Positions 44,614-53,887 are shown, numbered from the stretch's first letter. The stretch is DNA of 64,000 bases from Bacteroidota bacterium (GCA_947475165.1 CANJLD010000009.1:87978-151977); one strand, 5' to 3'. Numbers and translations: made by a program. Notes: generated from the sequence alone by a model not told the origin.

Positions 44614-45189
44614 ATGTCAGTTCTAAAACCATACGAAAAGTGGAAGCAAATTGAATCGCTAACACAATTGCAACTCAAAAAAAATTATGCGGTTACAGAT
44701 TTTGGAAGAATAATTTCTTACACCGATAATATTGACGAAGGAATGGAAGTTGGAAAGTCCTTAATAAGTGGCTACCGGTCACTTACTTTAAAACCCAATG
44801 TTGGCAAAAAGAATTTGACCTTATTGGTACATAAATTAGTGACACAATATTTCCTGCCGGCAAAGGCTGAAGATCAACTTTACGTAATTCATAAAGACCA
44901 AAATAAACTGAACAACCGCGCGGCTAATTTGCAATGGGTTACCAAAGCGGAATGGTGGGAACATTGGAAAAAATCGGAGGCAGTTCAGGAAAATATCAAG
45001 AAACTTATTGCTCCAAAACAGATAGGGAAGAAGTTAGATTCTACACAGGTTATCCGTATTAAAAAAATGTTGTTTGACCCTAACCGGAAAACAAGAATGA
45101 AAGTAATTGCTAAGCAATTTGGCGTTTCTGAAATGCAGTTGTACCGAATTAAATCGGGCGAAAACTGGAGCCATATAAAAATTGATTAG
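44614..45189 (+). CDS. HNH endonuclease family protein with C-terminal DNA-binding motif, 191 aa
   Basis: N-terminal NUMOD4-like segment (VTDFGRIISYTD, ...GYRSLTLKP), the HNH core LLVHKLVTQYF...LYVIHKDQNKLNNRAANLQW with His and the NN-x-NL-x-W pattern, then a linker and a C-terminal helix-turn-helix (KVIAKQFGVSEMQLYRIKSG ending WSHIK) as in homing endonucleases. The frame opens at a TTG at 44542; I chose ATG 44614. It stands free between tatC and rpiB, not inside an intron, so it is probably a solitary mobile or domesticated homing-type nuclease. Confidence 0.8.
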   Translation: MSVLKPYEKWKQIESLTQLQLKKNYAVTDFGRIISYTDNIDEGMEVGKSLISGYRSLTLKPNVGKKNLTLLVHKLVTQYFLPAKAEDQLYVIHKDQNKLNNRAANLQWVTKAEWWEHWKKSEAVQENIKKLIAPKQIGKKLDSTQVIRIKKMLFDPNRKTRMKVIAKQFGVSEMQLYRIKSGENWSHIKID

Positions 45190-45261
45190 AGGCGTAAAAT
45201 TTCTATCTTTTAGAAATTGAATACATGGTTAACTTTCCGCTTTAATTCAAAATAAGCACCC

Positions 45262-45690
45262 ATGAAAATTGCACTCGGAGGCGACCATGCCGGTTACGAA
45301 TACAAAAAGGAAATCATAGCTTTTCTTCAAGCAAAAGATATTGAGACAAAAGATTTCGGTCCGTTTACGGCTGATAGCGTTGACTATCCCGATTTTGTTC
45401 ATCCTGTAGCAACCGGTGTAGAGAAAGGCGAATTCAATTTCGGTATTCTAATTTGTGGCAGCGCGAACGGTGTAGCCATGACAGCCAATAAACATCAGGG
45501 AATACGTGCCGGAATTGCATGGGATGCTGAATTAGCCAAACTTACCCGTCAGCACAACAATGCAAATATTCTTTGTTTGCCTGCGCGCTTTATTTCTTTA
45601 GGTATAGCCAAAGAATGTGTTACTACTTTTATAGAAACTGCTTTTGAAGGTGGAAGACATCAGAACCGCGTAGATAAAATTGCCTGCTGA
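45262..45690 (+). CDS. rpiB: Ribose 5-phosphate isomerase B, 142 aa
   Basis: Interconverts ribose 5-phosphate and ribulose 5-phosphate in the pentose phosphate pathway. LacAB/RpiB family: MKIALGGDHAGYEYK, the catalytic Cys in GILICGSANG, AMTANKHQGIRAG, and the HNNANILCLPARFI block. Length 142 is standard. Monocistronic, with a terminator immediately after. Confidence 0.95.
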   Translation: MKIALGGDHAGYEYKKEIIAFLQAKDIETKDFGPFTADSVDYPDFVHPVATGVEKGEFNFGILICGSANGVAMTANKHQGIRAGIAWDAELAKLTRQHNNANILCLPARFISLGIAKECVTTFIETAFEGGRHQNRVDKIAC

Positions 45691-45699
45691 TTTATAAAT

Positions 45700-45731
45700 G
45701 AAAGAAGTCCTGATTAATCGGGGCTTCTTTC
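45700..45731. terminator. Terminator between rpiB and the convergent protease gene
   Basis: GAAAGAAGTCCTGATT / AATCGGGGCTTCTTTC pairs over 16 positions (with G:T pairs), followed by a T-rich stretch. It lies between two convergent genes. Confidence 0.75.
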
Positions 45732-45740
45732 GTTTAATCT

Positions 45741-48700
45741 TTATTTCACTACCAACTTTCCGGCTTTTACATTTTTTCCATCTGCCTGTAGCAGATACTG
45801 ATAAACTGCTTTCGCCAGTTTATTGTTGTGATAGGTGTATTGATACTTTCCACCGGTCAGGCTTATTTCATCTACCAACGCGCCTAATTGATTGAAGATT
45901 TTTATGCTTCCGGTTCTGAATTGCAAACCGTCAATTACAAAACTGGTTTGATTCGAGAACGGGTTGGGCAATACCTGAACAGAGATATTTTCTCCGGTGA
46001 TATCTTTTATAGTGAGCGGAATGCATATTCCGCTACTCACATTTGCCAGCGAATCGTAGTTGGCGCACAGCGTATCTGTGATTCCGTAAACTTTAGCTAC
46101 ACATGCACCGTTGTCAATATTTGCAGCTGCGTTGTAATTAATGCAAGCGGTATCAGTTACCCCATAAATTTTTGCCACACAGTTGCCGGTGTTTACGTTT
46201 GCCGATGCGTTGTAGTTTAGACAAGCGGTATCTGTAATTCCATATACTTTTTGAACGCAGGTTCCGCCACTCACATTTGCAGAGGCATTGTAATTAACGC
46301 AACTCGTATCCATTACCCCATAAATCTTTTGCGCACAGCTTCCATCGTTTATATTGGCTAACGGATTATAGTTGATACAAGCAGTATCTGTAACTCCGTA
46401 AACTTTGGGCGAGCAAGTTCCTCCATCCACATTTGCTAACGGGTTGTAGTTAATACAAGCTGTATCCATCACCCCGTAAACTTTGGGAACACAAACCCCA
46501 CCACTTACGTTTGCCAATGGATTGTAATTTGTGCAGGCCGTATCCATCACTCCGTATATTTTCGGATTGCAAACTCCGCCACTCATATTTGCTGATGGGT
46601 TATAGTTGATACAAGATGTATCCGTCACCCCATAAACTTTGGGAATACAAACCCCACCACTTACATTTGCCAACGCATTGTAATTGATACAGGCCGTATC
46701 CATTACTCCATATATTTTCGGATTGCAAACTCCGCCACTCACATTCGCCAGTGGATTGTAATTGATACAAGAAGTATCCATCACTCCGTATATTTTCGGA
46801 ACGCAAACTCCTCCACTCACGTTTGCCAACGGGTTATAGTTGATGCAAACGGTATCCATTACTCCGTAAACTTTCGGAATGCAAACACCACCACTCACAT
46901 TAGCTGAAGCATTATAGTTGATGCAAGCCGTATCCATTACTCCATATACTTTGGGAACACAAACTCCACCACTAACATTGGCTAACGGATTGTAATTGAT
47001 GCAACCGGTGTCGGTAATGCCGTAAACTTTCGGCACGCAACCGGTATCGGTATTGGCGGCAAGAGTATAATTAGTGCAGGCTGTATCGTCAGTGCCATAT
47101 ACAATGCAGGAGTGAGCTATAGCAGCAAATCCATCTACTTTTCCGTTACCGTATTCGGCATTTGGAGTAGTGCCGGTAAAACCATCCGACTTAGCGGTGC
47201 ATATTAATGCCTGTTTAATTTCGCTGTATGAAGCGTTTGGATGTTTCTGTAAATAAAGTGCAACAATACCTGTAACAACCGGTGATGCCATTGATGTTCC
47301 ACCATTGCGAACATGCTTATGCGTAATAGAAAGTTTGTGACTGTTGGTAGGAATAGATTGTGTGATATAATTAGCATCACCGGTGCATATGGTGGTGCTA
47401 CCGCTTGCCATTACATCAGGCTTAACTCGGTTATCTCTGGTAGGTCCCCAACTTGATGTGGCAAACCGTTGCCCTACAACTTCAAAGTAAGGCGACTGAA
47501 GCAGGTTCACCGTATTGCCATAGTAATCGAGATAACTGGCACGGTTGGAATAATTGCCTACTGTTATTACTTTATCGGTGTTCTGCCAGCCGCTGACCAT
47601 GGTTTTCAAATAATCGCCATGACGATAATGCGGGTCGGTAATGTAAACAGAATTAAGTGTGCTTACAATGTCTGAAGTGCCGATAAGCACACTGGTTGCC
47701 CACGCATCAAGCTTACCGGTACCGGTAGTTTGCAAACGCCAAAGAAGAGAGGTGTTGGATGTATTAGGTAAAATTTCTACATGGTATACATCATCTTCTT
47801 CCACTGCAACATAAACGTCTACACTTATACCGTTTACAGTATAATTACCATAACCTGAACTAAGGTTTAACGGAATATTGAGATAAGGTGTTCTTCCTAA
47901 ATCAGTACCGGTTGAACTGTTGCAGCCAATAGCAAAACTGGCGTTATTAAAGTTAACTGTGTCTGCCCAAAAATCGAAATAAACACCGCCAAAGGCATTG
48001 CTGTAATTGAAAAGCGTGTAAGCAGAATCATTACCGGGCAAAGTATAACCTAGGTGAAATGGAATTTGTCCGCCATTACCGGCAGCAGCCACCAACGCAC
48101 GTCCGTTCTTTTGTGTAATTAGCGCATCAATCATTGCGCTGTATAAATCTCTGCCATCGTGTGAACCGTAGTAATCGCCAATACTGGTATTGATAACACA
48201 AGGCTTACCGAGCGAATCGGCTTTTTTGAAAATATAATCTACCGCATCTACTACTGAGGTCAGAAAATTATTTCCGCTTCGCACACGCACAGCAATAATA
48301 TCTGCTTCGGGTGCTACACCGGTCAACTGGTTTTCGTACGCTGTGCCCTTAGTAGATAAACTATTACCGGCTGCTATACCGGCTACACAAGTGCCATGAC
48401 CAAAATCGTTAGCAGGAGGAGTGTGCGTACAGGTATTATTATTGATATCGGTTGAAGTCCATTGCCGTCCGTAGTTATAAGGTGTAGGAGCGTTACCGCC
48501 TGATGCCACTACCTGGTCCCAAATGTATTTGATGCGCGTGGTGCTGTCAGCCGGATTTTTGAAATCGAAATGCTGCCAGTAAATACCGCCATCAATAATG
48601 CCCACCACTACATTTTTTCCTTTTAAGCTGTCGAGCAGCGGAAGAAAACCACGATGTATACTGTCGATGTTATTGCGGATTCGCGAAGTATCCATCAGAA

Positions 48701-49010
48701 AAACTCCTTTGCCACCGGTGCTTTCAATTTTCTGAACTGCCTTGCTTTCGGCAAACGCAAGCAGGTTTTTTTCAGGAATTTCTACCGATGAGATATTGTT
48801 GTAGCCGTATTTGTAAGTGCCGCCAAAGCGTTCGGTCAGTTCTTTTATCTGCGCCATATCGCCCCGCACTAACAGGGGCATGTTCTGTTTTTGTATATCG
48901 CCATTTTGCAGGCGTTTCCATAAACGCAAATCTAGTTTGGAAGAATTTTGTGCCTGTGTTGAGCTAAAGAGAATGGCAAGGATAAACAGGGAGTAAATTT
49001 TCAGTTTCAT
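45741..49010 (-). CDS. Secreted subtilisin-like protease with 14 Cys-rich repeats and T9SS type A tail, 1089 aa
   Basis: Signal peptide MKLKIYSLFILAILFSSTQA. Catalytic S8 domain (about 130-630) with Asp140 (GIIDGG), His205 (DFGHGT) and Ser573 (GGTSMASP); a large insertion with a beta domain sits between His and Ser. Residues ~637-1000 hold 14 near-identical 26-residue repeats of the form YGVMDTACINYNPLANVSGG VC, two Cys each, related to the widespread xCTDPxAxNYNPxAxxDDGSC repeat. The last ~85 residues (VLPNPFSNQTSFVI to GKLVVK) are a T9SS type A sorting domain. I chose ATG 49010; the open frame to 49067 lacks sense. Confidence 0.93.
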   Translation of the reverse strand: MKLKIYSLFILAILFSSTQAQNSSKLDLRLWKRLQNGDIQKQNMPLLVRGDMAQIKELTERFGGTYKYGYNNISSVEIPEKNLLAFAESKAVQKIESTGGKGVFLMDTSRIRNNIDSIHRGFLPLLDSLKGKNVVVGIIDGGIYWQHFDFKNPADSTTRIKYIWDQVVASGGNAPTPYNYGRQWTSTDINNNTCTHTPPANDFGHGTCVAGIAAGNSLSTKGTAYENQLTGVAPEADIIAVRVRSGNNFLTSVVDAVDYIFKKADSLGKPCVINTSIGDYYGSHDGRDLYSAMIDALITQKNGRALVAAAGNGGQIPFHLGYTLPGNDSAYTLFNYSNAFGGVYFDFWADTVNFNNASFAIGCNSSTGTDLGRTPYLNIPLNLSSGYGNYTVNGISVDVYVAVEEDDVYHVEILPNTSNTSLLWRLQTTGTGKLDAWATSVLIGTSDIVSTLNSVYITDPHYRHGDYLKTMVSGWQNTDKVITVGNYSNRASYLDYYGNTVNLLQSPYFEVVGQRFATSSWGPTRDNRVKPDVMASGSTTICTGDANYITQSIPTNSHKLSITHKHVRNGGTSMASPVVTGIVALYLQKHPNASYSEIKQALICTAKSDGFTGTTPNAEYGNGKVDGFAAIAHSCIVYGTDDTACTNYTLAANTDTGCVPKVYGITDTGCINYNPLANVSGGVCVPKVYGVMDTACINYNASANVSGGVCIPKVYGVMDTVCINYNPLANVSGGVCVPKIYGVMDTSCINYNPLANVSGGVCNPKIYGVMDTACINYNALANVSGGVCIPKVYGVTDTSCINYNPSANMSGGVCNPKIYGVMDTACTNYNPLANVSGGVCVPKVYGVMDTACINYNPLANVDGGTCSPKVYGVTDTACINYNPLANINDGSCAQKIYGVMDTSCVNYNASANVSGGTCVQKVYGITDTACLNYNASANVNTGNCVAKIYGVTDTACINYNAAANIDNGACVAKVYGITDTLCANYDSLANVSSGICIPLTIKDITGENISVQVLPNPFSNQTSFVIDGLQFRTGSIKIFNQLGALVDEISLTGGKYQYTYHNNKLAKAVYQYLLQADGKNVKAGKLVVK
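46020..47110 (-). repeat. 14 tandem 78-bp repeats inside the protease gene
   Basis: The Cys-rich repeats correspond to 78-bp DNA units, many differing by few bases, for example the recurring ACTCCGTA(A/T)A(C/T)TTT and CCACCACT(C/T)AC words. High DNA identity between units allows copy number change by recombination. Central units are most alike; the first and last two are divergent. Confidence 0.9.
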
Positions 49011-49139
49011 GCAACAGCGGTTTTGTATTTGAAAGGTAAATCTATTTCGGCAAAGAAGCATTTCCATGCTTTCGCTTTATCCACTTATTAGACGAGAAAT
49101 AAAGGAAAGAAGACAGTATGAAAGGCGGTGCGCGGCTGA

Positions 49140-49718
49140 TTATTTTTCGAAAGTATAGTGCCCTATAATTTTAAAATCGAAAAGGCAGTCGGCCAGTATC
49201 TGCCCGCCACCTATGTTATGCACTATCAGGTATCTTGTTCCGTCTGCCGATTTTTTATTGACCACTAGGCCTATGTGTGTTATGCCTCCGCCTAAATTCC
49301 AGCAAACAATATCACCGGGCAGATAATCTTTTGCGTTTTGGGTAACCGGTCTGATTTTTCCGTGGCGGGTGAAGAATACCATAAGGTTGGGCACGCGCCT
49401 GTGGTCAATATTTTTATCGGGCGCGGTTAAGCCCCAGTTTTTGGGGTAGAGTTTGAAATTAGCCGCCATATCTTCATGCACTTCGCGCTGTAAATCTATA
49501 CCCAGTTTGCGGTAGGCGCGTATAACCACATCGGAGCATACGCCTTTGTTTGCAGGCACATCGCCATTGGGGTAGGGGATAATGCAATAACCGGAGGAGT
49601 AGGTTACGCTTTGCTTAGTAAGTTCTAAAGCGGCATTGCTGAGCCGTTCGGTAAAAATTGTTTGCGCAAAACTTGTAACGGGCAATAACAACACAAGCAG
49701 CAGGCGGAGCAGTTTCAT
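49140..49718 (-). CDS. DUF1287 family exported protein, 192 aa
   Basis: Signal peptide MKLLRLLLVLLLPVTSFAQ. The DUF1287 pattern is seen: GVCSDVVIRAYRKLGIDLQ with a candidate catalytic Cys, DHRRVPNLMVFF, DYLPGDIVCWNLGGGITHIG with a His, and VHNIGGG. The Cys-His arrangement and the AYRKLG context recall NlpC/P60-like amidases, so cell-wall peptide cleavage is a fair guess. Full length. Monocistronic, reading away from the upstream sulfate-family transporter on the same strand. Confidence 0.85.
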   Translation of the reverse strand: MKLLRLLLVLLLPVTSFAQTIFTERLSNAALELTKQSVTYSSGYCIIPYPNGDVPANKGVCSDVVIRAYRKLGIDLQREVHEDMAANFKLYPKNWGLTAPDKNIDHRRVPNLMVFFTRHGKIRPVTQNAKDYLPGDIVCWNLGGGITHIGLVVNKKSADGTRYLIVHNIGGGQILADCLFDFKIIGHYTFEK

Positions 49719-49800
49719 GTTTTATGGTTTCTGCTTTAACGCTTTTGCCGGGGGCTATATTGTACTGCCTGTATTTACGATTGACCTACCCAAACCTGTA

Positions 49801-51351
49801 TTAATGCACTGCGGTTATATTAACTTTCTCAATTCCTTTCAAGTGTAATTCAATATGTCTGTCGTGTGCTTTGCTGTGATACTCGCTGACGATTTCTAAA
49901 ATGTCGTAGTCAATGAAATTACATTCGCTGCCGTCAATTGTTAAAACACTGTATTCTGGAATTTCGTCTAATGCTTTTCGCAATTTTACTTTGTTGAGGA
50001 AAGTAACATTGCTGTTGAGTTTGATGTAATGAGTTTCAATGTCAAGGTGTGTTGACTTGGTGATTTTATATTCTGCTTTGAAGTTGTTTTGAACAATAAA
50101 GTAAATGGAAATTAAAAGTCCGATGCTTACGCCAATCAATAAATCGGTTGAAAGAATGACAAGAATGGTAATGAGAAAAGGAATGAATTGTTTCCATCCT
50201 AAGCTCCACATATTGCGAAATAGTTTTGGTTTGGTAAGGTTGTAACCCGTAACAAGAAGAATTGCTGCAAGCGAAGCATAAGGAATTTTGTTTAGTAAAA
50301 ACGGCACAAGCAACACTGCAAGCAAAAGAAAAAGCCCGTGAGTGAAAGCAGAAAGTTTTGTTTGTCCGCCTGCATCAACATTTGCGGCACCTCTTACAAC
50401 AACAGCTGTCAAAGGAATTGCTCCTAAAAGTCCGCAAGTCATATTTCCAATTCCTTGTGCAATAAGTTCACGATTAACAGGAGTGATGCGATTGCGTTTG
50501 TCTAACTTGTCAACTGCCTCAATGCAAAGCAGTGTTTCTAATGTTGCAAGCAGTCCGATAATAAGTCCGTCTTTCCAAATTTCTGATGTTGAAAATAGTT
50601 TGGTGAAATCGGGGAAAGTTATGCTTGCAAAAATATTGGAAGGAATATTTACTAATTGCGTTGGCTTGAGTGAAAAGTCGGAAGCTGCATTTGTAAAAAC
50701 AATGTTTGTGATGATGCCAATAACTACAACTAAAAGCGGTGCAGGAATTACTTTCAACCTTTTCGCAAAAGGCTGTTGAAGTAAAATGAGAATGATTAAG
50801 GAAACAACTGTGATTAAAATTGCTCCTCTTGTAATGTGATGATTGAAGTTGTCAAAGTTGCCAAGAAAATGTTGTGAAGAAAACAAGGTTAGAAAACCAC
50901 TTGTCCAAAAGTCGGGTTGGTCGTAACCCAATGCTAACGGAATTTGTTTTGAGATGAGAATGATTCCGATTGCCGCTAACATTCCTTTGATAACAGATGA
51001 AGGAAAATAGTTTGCGATTGCACCAAGTTTTAAAAGTCCAAGTGTGAGTTGAAACAAACCTGCAACCATTACAGCAAGTAAAAAAACTTTGTAGTCGCCA
51101 AGTGAAATGATAGAAGCTGCAACCAAAGTTGTCAAACCCGCAGCAGGGCCCGAAACTGCAAGTGGTGAACCGCTAATAAGAGCAACTATAAGTCCGCCAA
51201 TAATACCCGATAAAAGTCCTGCGTAAAGAGGAGCACCCGAAGCCAAAGCAATACCTAAACAAAGTGGAAGTGCCACAAGGAAAACCGAAAGACCTGCCGG
51301 TAAGTCGTGTTTAAGCCAAATTATTCGGTAATATTTAATTGTCCTTTTCAA
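49801..51351 (-). CDS. SulP family inorganic anion transporter with STAS domain, 516 aa
   Basis: A membrane anion transporter or exchanger (sulfate, bicarbonate or others). Start segment HDLPAGLSVFLVALPLCLGIALASG is typical, with SGPAAGLTTLVAASI and the AAILLVTGYNL region; 10-12 hydrophobic helices, then a short C-terminal STAS domain (YSVLTIDGSECNFIDYDILE). By this start motif it belongs to the BicA/SbtA-unrelated SulP group near carbonic anhydrase genes in other genomes, though none is here. Its sequence looks more AT-rich than its neighbours, and an inverted-repeat element lies upstream, hinting at acquisition. Confidence 0.9.
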   Translation of the reverse strand: MKRTIKYYRIIWLKHDLPAGLSVFLVALPLCLGIALASGAPLYAGLLSGIIGGLIVALISGSPLAVSGPAAGLTTLVAASIISLGDYKVFLLAVMVAGLFQLTLGLLKLGAIANYFPSSVIKGMLAAIGIILISKQIPLALGYDQPDFWTSGFLTLFSSQHFLGNFDNFNHHITRGAILITVVSLIILILLQQPFAKRLKVIPAPLLVVVIGIITNIVFTNAASDFSLKPTQLVNIPSNIFASITFPDFTKLFSTSEIWKDGLIIGLLATLETLLCIEAVDKLDKRNRITPVNRELIAQGIGNMTCGLLGAIPLTAVVVRGAANVDAGGQTKLSAFTHGLFLLLAVLLVPFLLNKIPYASLAAILLVTGYNLTKPKLFRNMWSLGWKQFIPFLITILVILSTDLLIGVSIGLLISIYFIVQNNFKAEYKITKSTHLDIETHYIKLNSNVTFLNKVKLRKALDEIPEYSVLTIDGSECNFIDYDILEIVSEYHSKAHDRHIELHLKGIEKVNITAVH

Positions 51352-51766
51352 TTCGTTGTCTTACAAATGTTCGGACAAAGGTAGAAAGTTGAAGTTCGCA
51401 TTGTCGTTGTTTAAGGTTGCCCATAACGTTTTGCGGGTTTAAGAAGTTGGCGATTTCGTAGCACAAAACTGTCAAGCCACCACAAATTTTGATACGAGGT
51501 AGAATGTTCAATTAACCACTGCACCGCCAATTTCTTAAACCCGCTGTTATGCGTTCGTGCTGTCTCTTAGTCAGTGCACAATTGTTTGAAGTCCCAATAG
51601 CAAGTTGTTAGCAATTGATTGTCTTGTTGGATATTGTTTGATACCATTTTGTTTTTCAGGTTGACTGAAACAAATCTGACGATATCTATATGTTTTTTAA
51701 TTTATTATTAACAGACGTTAAAGGTTGAACCAAAATTTGTTGCTAAATAAAATTCTTTATTTCAAG
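51352..51766. other. 415-bp intergenic region with a large inverted repeat
   Basis: No gene is supported. It holds the inverted-repeat element at 51422-51551, and then AT-rich DNA without clear structure up to the small gene at 51767. Confidence 0.5.
51422..51551. repeat. REP/MITE-like element with ~27-bp imperfect terminal inverted repeats
   Basis: Left arm CATAACGTTTTGCGGGTTTA then AGAAGTTGGCG (51422-51452); right arm CGCCAATTTCTTAAACCCGC then TGTTATG (51525-51551). Apart from four extra bases and one mismatch the arms are complementary. Elements starting CATAACG(TTTT)GCGGG are familiar dispersed repeats in Bacteroidota. About 130 bp, no open frame, so a non-autonomous element. Confidence 0.7.
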
Positions 51767-52018
51767 TTATCTCAATGTCATTATTTCAATTTTCATATAA
51801 GGATAGTAAGGCAAAGTCGAGAGTTTTTTATCTGCGTCTGATTTGTCATTTGCCATTAACACCAAGTAGATTCCAGCAGTGTCACCTTTTATGTAGGTAG
51901 CCAAAAGTGTCCCATCGTCTTCCCATTCCTTTATTATTTGTTGTTCTCTTGGTAATAATTTCAATCGTGTTTCATTGTCTATTCCTTGTAAAAGGATGTC
52001 AATCATAAATTTATTCAT
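51767..52018 (-). CDS. Small dimeric alpha-beta barrel protein, muconolactone isomerase-like, 83 aa
   Basis: Resembles the muconolactone-delta-isomerase/YciI-like ferredoxin-fold proteins: LLPREQQIIKEWEDDGTLLA, YIKGDTAGIYLVLMANDKSD and LPYYPYMKIEIMTL at the end. Such proteins often accompany oxidoreductases in stress or catabolic operons. Here it is the third gene after a Crp-type regulator and an NmrA-like protein, all on the minus strand. Catalysis is not shown by the sequence. Confidence 0.7.
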   Translation of the reverse strand: MNKFMIDILLQGIDNETRLKLLPREQQIIKEWEDDGTLLATYIKGDTAGIYLVLMANDKSDADKKLSTLPYYPYMKIEIMTLR

Positions 52019-52136
52019 TGCTTGCTTATTTAATTATTTGCTTACTCTATTCGGTTTTCAACTTACTCCGTTTCTTTTTATTTTTTTGCTTTCAATTCCA
52101 AACTTTCAATTTTCTCATACATGCTCTGTGACATTT

Positions 52137-53054
52137 TTAAGTAGTTGCTTTAGACAAGCCGATTTGCTCACAATATCTAAAAACCGAATCTTTGACAGAA
52201 GGCACATCTCCAAAATGCTTTTGCTGTAAAGTGGTGTCTGCAACATATTTACCTGTAAACATATAATCGAACATTTTTTTCAGGTCGGCCATCTCAGGTT
52301 TAAAAAGACCGATAAAAGAAAAAACAGAACCAATTATAGCCCACGGCAGCGCACTTGCTTTAATTGGTTTGCCCGAATATTCAGAAGCATATTTTGCGAG
52401 CATTTCAACATTCATAGGTTCAGTCATGCCTATATCCATTCTGCCTAAAGGAATAGTATTATCCATTGCGGCTATTGCTAAATACCGGGCTACATCGTCA
52501 GAAAGAATACATGTCCATTTAATGGTGGTGGTGCCCATAACTTTCAGGTTGCCTTTCTTAAGGCCACCTGCATAAAAATCATTTTTGGGAGTTTGGTCAA
52601 GGAACGCACCGGGCCTTAATGCTACATAAGGCACACCTTTTTTGTCCATATAATCTTCTATCATTTTCTTTTGCCAAAAGTGCGGGACAGATTCAGCCTG
52701 ATGAACATTAAGCACGCTGGTAAAAACAAAACGAGGAGTATTGGCCTGCTTAACAGCATCCACCAGGTTGCGGTTGCCTAAATCATCCACATTTTTCAGG
52801 TTGTCGCCTTTCTTGCGGTTTGAATATCCAATGGCTGTAGAGATTACGGCATCCATATTTTTTAAAGCAGGCAACAGCGTTTCTGGTTTTGATAAATCTC
52901 CTCTGATAATCTGAACGCCTTTTGTTTCCAACTCTTTGGAGTCGGAGCCTTCGCGAACCAATGCACTTACCTTAGCACCACGGCTTAATAAATGATTAAT
53001 AACCTTACTGCCAAGATAGCCAGTGCCGCCTACTACTAAAATATTCTTACTCAT
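52137..53054 (-). CDS. NmrA-like NAD(P)-binding protein (atypical SDR), 305 aa
   Basis: Rossmann start NILVVGGTGYLGSKVINHLL (GxxGxxG), followed by ALVREGSDSKELETKGVQII and GDLSKPETLLPALKNMD, the NmrA/atypical short-chain dehydrogenase pattern. The usual YxxxK pair is not clear, so it may sense redox state or act on a quinone-like substrate rather than be a classic dehydrogenase. It lies between the Crp-type regulator (79 bp upstream) and the small isomerase-like gene. Confidence 0.85.
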   Translation of the reverse strand: MSKNILVVGGTGYLGSKVINHLLSRGAKVSALVREGSDSKELETKGVQIIRGDLSKPETLLPALKNMDAVISTAIGYSNRKKGDNLKNVDDLGNRNLVDAVKQANTPRFVFTSVLNVHQAESVPHFWQKKMIEDYMDKKGVPYVALRPGAFLDQTPKNDFYAGGLKKGNLKVMGTTTIKWTCILSDDVARYLAIAAMDNTIPLGRMDIGMTEPMNVEMLAKYASEYSGKPIKASALPWAIIGSVFSFIGLFKPEMADLKKMFDYMFTGKYVADTTLQQKHFGDVPSVKDSVFRYCEQIGLSKATT

Positions 53055-53133
53055 GTTCTGTTTGTTATTTGATTAATAATGGATGCAAAATTGCGTATAC
53101 AAAATGGTCTTTCTTTTTACCTATGTTAAAAAA

Positions 53134-53697
53134 TTAAGGATTAGCTCTTATTCTGCTCAGAGTAACCTGCGATATGCCCAGATAGCTGGCTATGTCTCCT
53201 AAACTAATTCGCTGCAATAGATGATGGTTTTCTATTTCAAAATTTTTATAAAGTTCAGTGGCATCACCATCAAACATTTCTTTGATGCGTTTTAAATTGA
53301 TTACAGCAGCCATACCAAAAATCTTACGGATGATAGTTTCAAAGCAATGGTGTCTTTTACACAATTCCTGAATATCATTGTAGGTGAGTTGCATGGTCTC
53401 TGTGTCTTCTAATGCTATGGTAGTAAATACTGCAGGTGCTTGTTGAATAAAACTATCCAGCACAGTAAATACATTATTTTCTGAAAAAAAACGGATAATA
53501 AATATCCGCCCTTTGTATGGGTAATAGTGTTTTACCAGACCTTTATTTATAAAGAAGAAGTTCCGGCAAATTTGCCCTTCCTTGTTAATGACTTGCCCTT
53601 TCTTAAAAGTTTTAGATTTGATACGGCTCGACAATTCCTCAATTGCCTCGGCAGTAAGCGGTGAAATTTTATTGCAGTAGTTTATAAAAGCATCCAT
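53134..53697 (-). CDS. Crp/Fnr family transcriptional regulator, 187 aa
   Basis: N-terminal cyclic-nucleotide-binding-like beta-roll (KGQVINKEGQICRNFFFINKG, then RFFSENNVFTVLDSFI), a dimer helix, and a C-terminal winged helix (ISLGDIASYLGISQVTLSRI). No Cys cluster for an Fe-S centre as in FNR. As the first gene of a three-gene run it probably controls the NmrA-like and isomerase-like genes. This short Crp class is very common in Bacteroidota. ATG start. Confidence 0.9.
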   Translation of the reverse strand: MDAFINYCNKISPLTAEAIEELSSRIKSKTFKKGQVINKEGQICRNFFFINKGLVKHYYPYKGRIFIIRFFSENNVFTVLDSFIQQAPAVFTTIALEDTETMQLTYNDIQELCKRHHCFETIIRKIFGMAAVINLKRIKEMFDGDATELYKNFEIENHHLLQRISLGDIASYLGISQVTLSRIRANP

Positions 53698-53813
53698 TTA
53701 TCTGTCTATAAAATTGCAGAACTTAATTTCTTTCAATTCGTTGTGTTGGGTTCTTAAACTCGTGGTCCGTTTTTTAGCATGACGCATAACTCATAAATAT
53801 ACGAACTAAAAGT

Positions 53814-53861
53814 AAAAAAACCTTCGCCAATCTACCCTGCTATGGAGATTGGCGAAGGTTT
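53814..53861 (-). terminator. Strong minus-strand terminator with no intact gene upstream
   Basis: AAACCTTCGCCAATCT at 53818-53833 pairs perfectly with AGATTGGCGAAGGTTT at 53846-53861, loop 12; on the minus strand it ends in a T7 run. It lies 27 bp after the stop of the short reading frame at 53888-53950, suggesting that a transcribed gene once ended here. Confidence 0.8.
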
Positions 53862-53887
53862 ATGGTTCGCAATAGTTTGTTCACCTT

